NCBI GenBank assembly: GCA_963825345.1
Contig: CAWGSQ010000012.1
Span: 496,001-560,000, forward strand
DNA: 64,000 nt
From: JACVRW01 sp963825345
GTDB taxonomy: Bacteria > Actinomycetota > Thermoleophilia > Solirubrobacterales > Thermoleophilaceae
Direction: 5' to 3'
Positions within the stretch are counted from its first letter, which is position 1. The number at the start of each line of letters is the position of its first letter. A program made the position numbers and the translations under genes. Below the pieces are notes generated by a model. That model saw only the letters and a list, made by a program, of their open reading frames with translations, did not search any database and was not told the origin of the DNA. Positions 59,388 through 64,000 of this stretch are shown here, piece by piece.

Positions 59388-59732
59388 CTAGGAAGCCTCG
59401 GGGGCCGGCACGAGCGCCGGCTCCAGCTCCTGCACGAGCCGGTTCTTCGGCAGGGCACCGATGATCTGGTGCGCCACCTGGCCGTGCTTGAAGAGCAGCA
59501 GCATCGGGATCGACATCACGTTGAACTGAGCCGCGGTCTGCGGGTTGTCGTCCACGTTCAGCTTCACGATCCGAAGGTCGTCCCGCTCGCTCTGGAGCTC
59601 CTCGAGATGCGGAGCGATGATGCGGCAGGGGCCGCACCAGGGAGCCCAGAAGTCGACGAGTACCGGCTTGTCGGCCTCGAGAACCTCGGCCTGGAAGTTG
59701 TTGTCGGTGACCTCGTCGAGATTGCCTGCCAC
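59388..59732 (-). CDS. trxA: Thioredoxin
   Basis: The 114-aa protein is a standard cytoplasmic thioredoxin. The active site is DFWAPWCGPCR near residue 30, cis-Pro lies in MSIPMLLLF near residue 75, and IGALPKNRLVQEL closes the fold. GTG 59732 has AAGGAGC upstream. A short Pro/Ala tail (PALVPAPEAS) follows the fold. No reductase gene is adjacent. Confidence 0.95.
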   Translation of the reverse strand: MAGNLDEVTDNNFQAEVLEADKPVLVDFWAPWCGPCRIIAPHLEELQSERDDLRIVKLNVDDNPQTAAQFNVMSIPMLLLFKHGQVAHQIIGALPKNRLVQELEPALVPAPEAS

Positions 59733-59788
59733 GGTGGCTCCTTGTCGGTGATTAGCGAGGGGTCGCTTCAGAAAATATAGCGAGGGGC

Positions 59789-60508
59789 TCAGCCGCCACG
59801 CCGCAGTCGCAGCGCGGGCACCTTCCAGACCGCCTCGAGGGCGATCCTCGCGGTCATCTTCGAGCGCCCGACACGCCGCTCGCGGAACGTGATCGGCACC
59901 TCGGCGACCGTGAAGCCGGCCTGAACGGCCCTGTAGGTGAGCTCGATCTGGAACCCGTAGCCATCGGCATGGACGCCCCCGAGATCGATCGTCTCGAGCA
60001 CGCGCCTGTGGAAGCACTTGAAGCCGCCGGTGAGGTCGCGGACGGGCACGCCAAGCAGCACCCGCGCGTACGCGGAGCCGCCGCGCGAGAGCGCCCGGCG
60101 CACGATTCCCCAGTCCTCCACGCCGCCGCCGGGCACGTAGCGAGAGCCGAGCACGAGGTCGGCCGCCCCGGTGGCCGCGATCAGCCGCGGGACATCGGCC
60201 GGGTTGTGCGAGAAGTCGGAGTCCATCTCGAGGATCAGGTCGGCCCCCTCGGCGAGCGCCACCCCGAAGCCCGCGAGGTAGGCGCGTCCCAGTCCCTGCT
60301 TGCGCGGCCGGTGGAGCACGCGGACGCGCTCGGTCTCCTCCGCGAGCCGGTCGGCGATCTGGCCTGTGCCGTCGGGCGAGTTGTCGTCGACGATGAGGAC
60401 GGTGTGCTCCAGCCCTGTGCTCTCGAGCTGTGGCAGCACGGCCCGCACGAGCGGCTCGATGTTCTCGGCCTCGTTGTAGGTCGGGAGGATGAGCCAGGGT
60501 CCGGGCAA
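59789..60508 (-). CDS. Polyprenol-phosphate mannose synthase
   Basis: This GT2 enzyme transfers mannose from GDP-mannose to polyprenol phosphate, providing donors for membrane mannosyltransferases such as the PIG-V-like one at 1 kb. The 239-aa product from TTG 60508 has LPTYNEAENIEPLV near residue 6, the nucleotide site IVDDNSPDGTG near residue 38, EMDSDFSHNP (the DxD-like metal site) near residue 90, and VRDLTGGFKCFHRRVL near residue 145. A longer start at TTG 60583 would overlap the divergent polX gene. There is no C-terminal membrane domain. Confidence 0.9.
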   Translation of the reverse strand: MPGPWLILPTYNEAENIEPLVRAVLPQLESTGLEHTVLIVDDNSPDGTGQIADRLAEETERVRVLHRPRKQGLGRAYLAGFGVALAEGADLILEMDSDFSHNPADVPRLIAATGAADLVLGSRYVPGGGVEDWGIVRRALSRGGSAYARVLLGVPVRDLTGGFKCFHRRVLETIDLGGVHADGYGFQIELTYRAVQAGFTVAEVPITFRERRVGRSKMTARIALEAVWKVPALRLRRGG

Positions 60509-60575
60509 GGCGGCGCGTAACGTATGGCATTGCTGCGCCGCGGGTACCGCCCGCGGCTTGCCAGACTGCGCATGA

Positions 60576-62297
60576 ATGCGCAACGGTGAGATAGCGGAGG
60601 CCTTCGAGGAGCTGGCGAGCCTGTACGAGCTCGACGGCGCGGTGGTGTACCGGGTGGTCGCCTACCGCAACGCGGCGAAGGCGATCCGCGAGGCCGGCGT
60701 GTCGGTGGCGGAGCTGGCGAAGCAGGGCCGTGCGGCCGAGCTCGCGGGCGTCGGGAAGACGATCGCGGAGAAGATCGACGCCCTGCTCGAGACCGGTTCG
60801 ATCCCGTCCGCCGACAAGCTCAAGCAGCGAATTCCGTCGGGCCTCGTGGAGGTCACCCGCATCCCCGGGCTCGGCCCCAAGCGCGCCAAGCTGCTCCACG
60901 ACCAGATCGGAGTGAACTCGATCGAGGACCTTCGCAGGGCTGCCGAGAGTGGCCAGCTGAAGGACGTGAAGGGCTTCGGGACGAAGGCCGAGGAGAACGT
61001 GCTGGCCGCGCTGGCGGCGGGCGCCGACGGACGCCCGACGGCACGCATGCTGCTCTCGAAGGCTCTCGCGGTGGGTGATGAGCTGGTGACCGCCCTGCGC
61101 GACCACCCCTCGGCGCTGCGCGTGGAGCTGGCGGGCAGCGCCCGGCGGCGAGCGGACACCGTGAAGGATCTCGACATCGTGGTGGCATCGAGCGACCCGG
61201 CCGCGCTCGCGGAGGCGTTCGCCGGGCTCGACCCGATCGACTCGGTCTCGACGTCGGGCGTGGCCGGCGCCAAGGCGCTGACCCACTCCGGCCTGCCGGT
61301 GGACCTCAGGATCGTGCCCGAGGAGGCCTTCGGGAACCTGCTCCAGCACTTCACGGGCTCCGGGAAGCACAACGAGGCGCTGCGCACCGAGGCGGTTCGC
61401 CGCGGCCTGCACGTGAGCGAGTACGGGATCGCCGACGACGAGAGCGGCGGCTCCGAGGCGTTCGCGACCGAGGAGGAGGTCTACGAGCGGCTGGGGATGC
61501 AGTACGTCCCGCCCGAGCTGCGCGAGAACCGCGGCGAGCTGGAGGCCGCGCGCGAGGGCAGTCTCCCGAAGCTGATCGAGTTGGACGACGTTCGCGGCGA
61601 TCTCCACATGCACACCACGCTCTCCGACGGTCACGCCAGCGTCGAGGAGATGGCGAGCGCCGCGCGCGAGCTCGGCTACGACTACGTGGCGATCACCGAC
61701 CACTCCGCCACCCACGGCTTCGGAAACGACGTGCAGGCGGACGCGTTGCTGCGCCGCTTGGAGGAGATCCGCTCGCTGCCGGACCTGGGGATCACCGTGC
61801 TCGCGGGAACTGAGAGCAACGTCCTGCCGGACGGGAGTCTCGACTATGCCGACGACGTGCTCGAGCAGCTCGACTGGGTGATCGCGAGCCTCCACACCTC
61901 GTTCAGGCTCTCCGAGAAGGAGCAGACCAAGCGCATGCTGAGCGCGATGGAGCATCCGCTCGTGGACGCGATAGGCCACCCCACCGGGCGTCTGATCGAA
62001 AGCCGCGAGGCCTACGCGCTCGACCTGGACAGCGTGATCGCGAAGGCAGTGGAGACCGGCACCTTCCTGGAGATCAACGCGAACCCGGACCGCCGCGACC
62101 TGAACGACGTCTACGCCAAGGCCGCCGCCGAGGCGGGCGTCACGCTCGTGATCGACAGCGACGCCCACTGGCCCCGCACGCTCCAGAACATGCGCTACGG
62201 CGTGGCGACCGCCCGCCGCGCGTGGCTGACGGCGGAGAACGTGGCGAACACGCGGCCGTGGAAGGAGCTCCGAAAGCTGCGCAAGCGCGGCGGGTAG
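60576..62297 (+). CDS. polX: Bacterial family X DNA polymerase with PHP domain
   Basis: This repair polymerase of 573 aa combines a helix-hairpin-helix 8-kDa-like domain (GVGKTIAEKIDALLETG near 54; IPGLGPKRAKLLHD near 96), a polymerase nucleotidyltransferase domain with GSARRRADTVKDLDIVV near residue 188 and a third Asp in LPVDLRI, and a C-terminal PHP phosphoesterase domain (GDLHMHTTLSDGHASVEEM near residue 343, ITDHSATHG, a late DSDAHW). PHP metal ligands are intact, so proofreading 3'-5' exonuclease and AP-endonuclease activities are expected. It is separated by 67 nt from the divergent mannose synthase start. Confidence 0.95.
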   Translation: MRNGEIAEAFEELASLYELDGAVVYRVVAYRNAAKAIREAGVSVAELAKQGRAAELAGVGKTIAEKIDALLETGSIPSADKLKQRIPSGLVEVTRIPGLGPKRAKLLHDQIGVNSIEDLRRAAESGQLKDVKGFGTKAEENVLAALAAGADGRPTARMLLSKALAVGDELVTALRDHPSALRVELAGSARRRADTVKDLDIVVASSDPAALAEAFAGLDPIDSVSTSGVAGAKALTHSGLPVDLRIVPEEAFGNLLQHFTGSGKHNEALRTEAVRRGLHVSEYGIADDESGGSEAFATEEEVYERLGMQYVPPELRENRGELEAAREGSLPKLIELDDVRGDLHMHTTLSDGHASVEEMASAARELGYDYVAITDHSATHGFGNDVQADALLRRLEEIRSLPDLGITVLAGTESNVLPDGSLDYADDVLEQLDWVIASLHTSFRLSEKEQTKRMLSAMEHPLVDAIGHPTGRLIESREAYALDLDSVIAKAVETGTFLEINANPDRRDLNDVYAKAAAEAGVTLVIDSDAHWPRTLQNMRYGVATARRAWLTAENVANTRPWKELRKLRKRGG

Positions 62298-62305
62298 ACC
62301 CGGCT

Positions 62306-62824
62306 CTACGCTGGCTCGGTCTGCTCCACCCGCCGCAAGCCCGGCAGCCGCAGCAGCTTCGGCGCGCCCAGTGGTGACGTGCGGTCAAACCAGAACTCCA
62401 CGCCGTCGCGTCCCTCGATCGCGGCCACGGCGCTCGACTGGCGTCGCCACAGCAGCGCCACCAGCAGGAAGAAGCCGGTGGCGACCACCGGGACCTGCGG
62501 GAAGAAGAAGCCGATCGCGCCGGCGAGGATTGAGCCCACGGCCAGCGGCCAGAGGCGGTTGAACATCACCGCGCCGGGCTCGAGCTGCGGCAGCGAGTTC
62601 GTGCTGCGCGCATCCGCGAGCAGGTTCCCGATGCCCTCGGTGGTCGACGGGCGGCGGCCGAGCCACAGTCCCACGAGCGCCGCGACGCACCACCACACCG
62701 CGGCCACGTAGACGAGCGTGTTGGTGTCCGCCCGCGTGGAGCCCACCACGGACACGACCGCAAGCGCCGTGGCAGCGCCGCCGTAGAGCAGCACCGACAC
62801 GCGCAGGAACTCGCGGAACCTCAT
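62306..62824 (-). CDS. Hypothetical membrane protein
   Basis: The 172-aa product has about four helices: residues 7-26, 36-58, 92-110 and 113-134 (VPVVATGFFLLVALLW). The C-terminal 40 residues are basic and soluble (DGVEFWFDRTSPLGAPKLLRLPG). Its ATG overlaps the otsB stop, so the two are co-translated. I recognise no family. Confidence 0.6.
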   Translation of the reverse strand: MRFREFLRVSVLLYGGAATALAVVSVVGSTRADTNTLVYVAAVWWCVAALVGLWLGRRPSTTEGIGNLLADARSTNSLPQLEPGAVMFNRLWPLAVGSILAGAIGFFFPQVPVVATGFFLLVALLWRRQSSAVAAIEGRDGVEFWFDRTSPLGAPKLLRLPGLRRVEQTEPA

Positions 62825-63609
62825 GCCGCGGCCAGCTCCGCGAGCACCTGCTGGAAGCCCTCGATCCCCTCCACGACCAGATCGGCCTGCTCGAGGATCT
62901 CGCGCGGACCCTCGTCCGAGCGCACGCCCACGCGCAGCGCGTGGTCGAGCTCGCCCTCCTCCGCGAGCGCGGCGAGCGCCGCGAAGCCGTCCAGGTCCGT
63001 GACGTCGTCGCCGCCGAAGAGCGCGGCGCGCACGCCCGAGCGCAGCACGAGGTCGCGCACCGCCTGCCCCTTGTCCACCGGAACGGGCGGGCGGATCTCG
63101 AGCACCTTGCGGCCCCAGTGGATCGCGAGCCCCGCCGTCTCCGCCTCCTGAGCGACCCCCTCGAGGTGTGTCCGCGCCCGATCCTCGTCCGGCGCGCCGC
63201 GCCAGTGGAAGGTCATGATCGGCCCCTTGTCCTCGATCCGGACGCGCATCGCCCGCAGCTCGGGCGTGTCGCGCTCCGCCACGAAGCCCTTCACCTGCTT
63301 CTCCCAGCTCTTGAAGGCCTCCGCCACGCGCGGCGTGGTGGAGCCGGGCTCGAGCAGCTCAGCGCCGTGAGAGCCGGCGTAGGCCACGCCACCCACGCCC
63401 ACGAGCCGCCGCACGTCAGCCACCGAGCGCCCGGAGATGCACGCCACGAGGCCGTAGCGGCGCGCGAGGCGGCCGAGCAGGCGCGAGGTCTCCTCGGGCA
63501 CGTGGGCGTCCTCGGGACGGCTCACAATGGGGGCGAGCGTGCCGTCCACGTCGCAGAAGACGGCCGCGCGCTCGGGGTCTGTCGTCAGGGGAAGAAGGGC
63601 CTCCAGCAC
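62821..63609 (-). CDS. otsB: Trehalose-6-phosphate phosphatase
   Basis: This HAD-family phosphatase finishes trehalose synthesis by removing phosphate from trehalose 6-phosphate. The 262-aa protein from GTG 63609 has motif I VFCDVDGTLAPI near residue 17, motif II CISGRSVADVR near residue 56, a Lys in GRKVLEIRPP (motif III) near residue 170, and motif IV GGDDVTDLDGF near residue 200. Residues AGSHGAELL near residue 78 are typical of OtsB. otsA is not adjacent. An upstream extension of the frame runs antisense to the STAS gene and was rejected. Confidence 0.93.
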   Translation of the reverse strand: MLEALLPLTTDPERAAVFCDVDGTLAPIVSRPEDAHVPEETSRLLGRLARRYGLVACISGRSVADVRRLVGVGGVAYAGSHGAELLEPGSTTPRVAEAFKSWEKQVKGFVAERDTPELRAMRVRIEDKGPIMTFHWRGAPDEDRARTHLEGVAQEAETAGLAIHWGRKVLEIRPPVPVDKGQAVRDLVLRSGVRAALFGGDDVTDLDGFAALAALAEEGELDHALRVGVRSDEGPREILEQADLVVEGIEGFQQVLAELAAA

Positions 63610-63709
63610 GCGCCGTAGTATGCCCCGGGTCGTCTCGCCACCGCCGCGGCCGCAGCGCGCGCAGTCTGAGAGTCGCGGGAAATGCAGGACTGCGCTAGGT
63701 TGCAGCCCG

Positions 63710-64000
63710 GTGGAGATCCTCGATGTAGAGACCGAGGACCGCAACGGACTCGTGCACGTAGCGCTGAAGGGAGAGTTGGACCTCTCCACGGTGGCCAAGG
63801 TTCAGGACGAGTTGCGGCGAGTGGAGGCCGACGAGCCGCCTGTTGTCGTGCTCGATCTGTCGCGCCTCACCTTCCTCGACTCCACCGGCCTGCGCTGCCT
63901 CGTGACCGCCGACGAGCGCGCGCGCGACGCTGGTCGCCGGGTCGTGATCGTGCGCGGGCCGGAGCCCGTGCAGCGCGTCTTCACCATCACGCGCCTCGAG
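63710..64000 (+). CDS. STAS-domain anti-anti-sigma factor, 3' end cut by window
   Basis: GTG 63710 opens a 97-codon frame that is still open at the last base. It reads as an anti-sigma-factor antagonist: LVHVALKGELDLSTV near residue 15, VVVLDLSRLTFLDSTGL near residue 46 with the phosphorylatable Ser, and RVVIVRGPEPVQRVF near residue 80. SpoIIAA/RsbV-like proteins release sigma factors from anti-sigma kinases when unphosphorylated. Its partner kinase is not visible. Confidence 0.88.
   Translation, partial: MEILDVETEDRNGLVHVALKGELDLSTVAKVQDELRRVEADEPPVVVLDLSRLTFLDSTGLRCLVTADERARDAGRRVVIVRGPEPVQRVFTITRLE

Noticed and set aside
60509..60583. N-terminal extension of the mannose synthase from TTG 60583
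   Set aside because: It would overlap the polX start, and the family N-terminus begins at TTG 60508.
59388..62168. Minus-strand frame of about 900 codons spanning polX, the mannose synthase and trxA
   Set aside because: Only its trxA end is real; the rest is antisense to polX and the mannose synthase, which have complete motifs.
63610..63798. N-terminal extension of otsB
   Set aside because: It runs antisense to the STAS gene, and the OtsB fold begins at GTG 63609.

Overview
The window is chromosomal DNA from a very GC-rich actinobacterium. High GC, frequent GTG and TTG starts, and genes packed with 1 to 30 nt overlaps all fit. The gene content (haem synthesis joined to System I cytochrome c maturation, two cyclic di-AMP riboswitches, SpoIID/LytB and M23 cell-wall proteins) points to a deep actinobacterial branch such as Thermoleophilia/Solirubrobacterales. 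That placement is inferred from content, not from a database search.

Layout. 1-8 kb: cell-envelope and housekeeping genes, namely a PIG-V-like mannosyltransferase (5' end missing), a HAD hydrolase, a CPBP protease, an L,D-transpeptidase, an M23 hydrolase behind a c-di-AMP riboswitch, pyrE, nudC and rfbC. 8.4-13.1 kb: a small decayed island at the 3' end of tRNA-Arg(CCT). It has an exact 43-bp attachment-type repeat at both ends, a 205-bp internal duplication, an iteron-like array, a DUF2294 gene, an ECF sigma gene, a methyltransferase and gene fragments, but no recognisable integrase. 13-21 kb: thiI, galT, an acetyltransferase, a TlpA-like lipoprotein, a large SF2 helicase and a run of small unknown genes. 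21.3-28.8 kb: one tightly overlapping minus-strand operon, ccmA-ccmB-ccmC-ccmD-hemA-hemC-cobA/hemD-DUF62-birA, which makes haem and siroheme precursors and exports haem for c-type cytochromes. 28.8-32.3 kb: a molybdenum cofactor and siroheme cluster (moaB, moaC, a sirC-like gene and a membrane-anchored sulfite-oxidase-fold protein). 32-45 kb: aldehyde dehydrogenase, rarA, an alpha/beta hydrolase, a DUF1385 gene, a nicotinate phosphoribosyltransferase, an unusual FtsH-like protease, methylmalonyl-CoA epimerase, PAP2, ychF and two DJ-1/PfpI genes. 44-55 kb: a SpoIID-like protein, an adenylate cyclase with a degenerate hydrolase domain, a TPP-enzyme/semialdehyde-dehydrogenase pair, a second M23 hydrolase, fumC and regulators. 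55-64 kb: a CAP-domain protein behind the second c-di-AMP riboswitch, ileS, trxA, a polyprenol-phosphate mannosyltransferase, polX, otsB and a STAS protein cut by the window end.

Links between genes. Two cell-wall proteins 50 kb apart share the same riboswitch class, so wall turnover is probably tied to c-di-AMP. The TPP enzyme plus semialdehyde dehydrogenase, with fumC close by, could form a 2-oxoglutarate decarboxylase shunt. The island looks like two successive insertions into one tRNA gene and is the most clearly accessory part of the window. No CRISPR array, rRNA, insertion sequence or recognisable defence system was seen.
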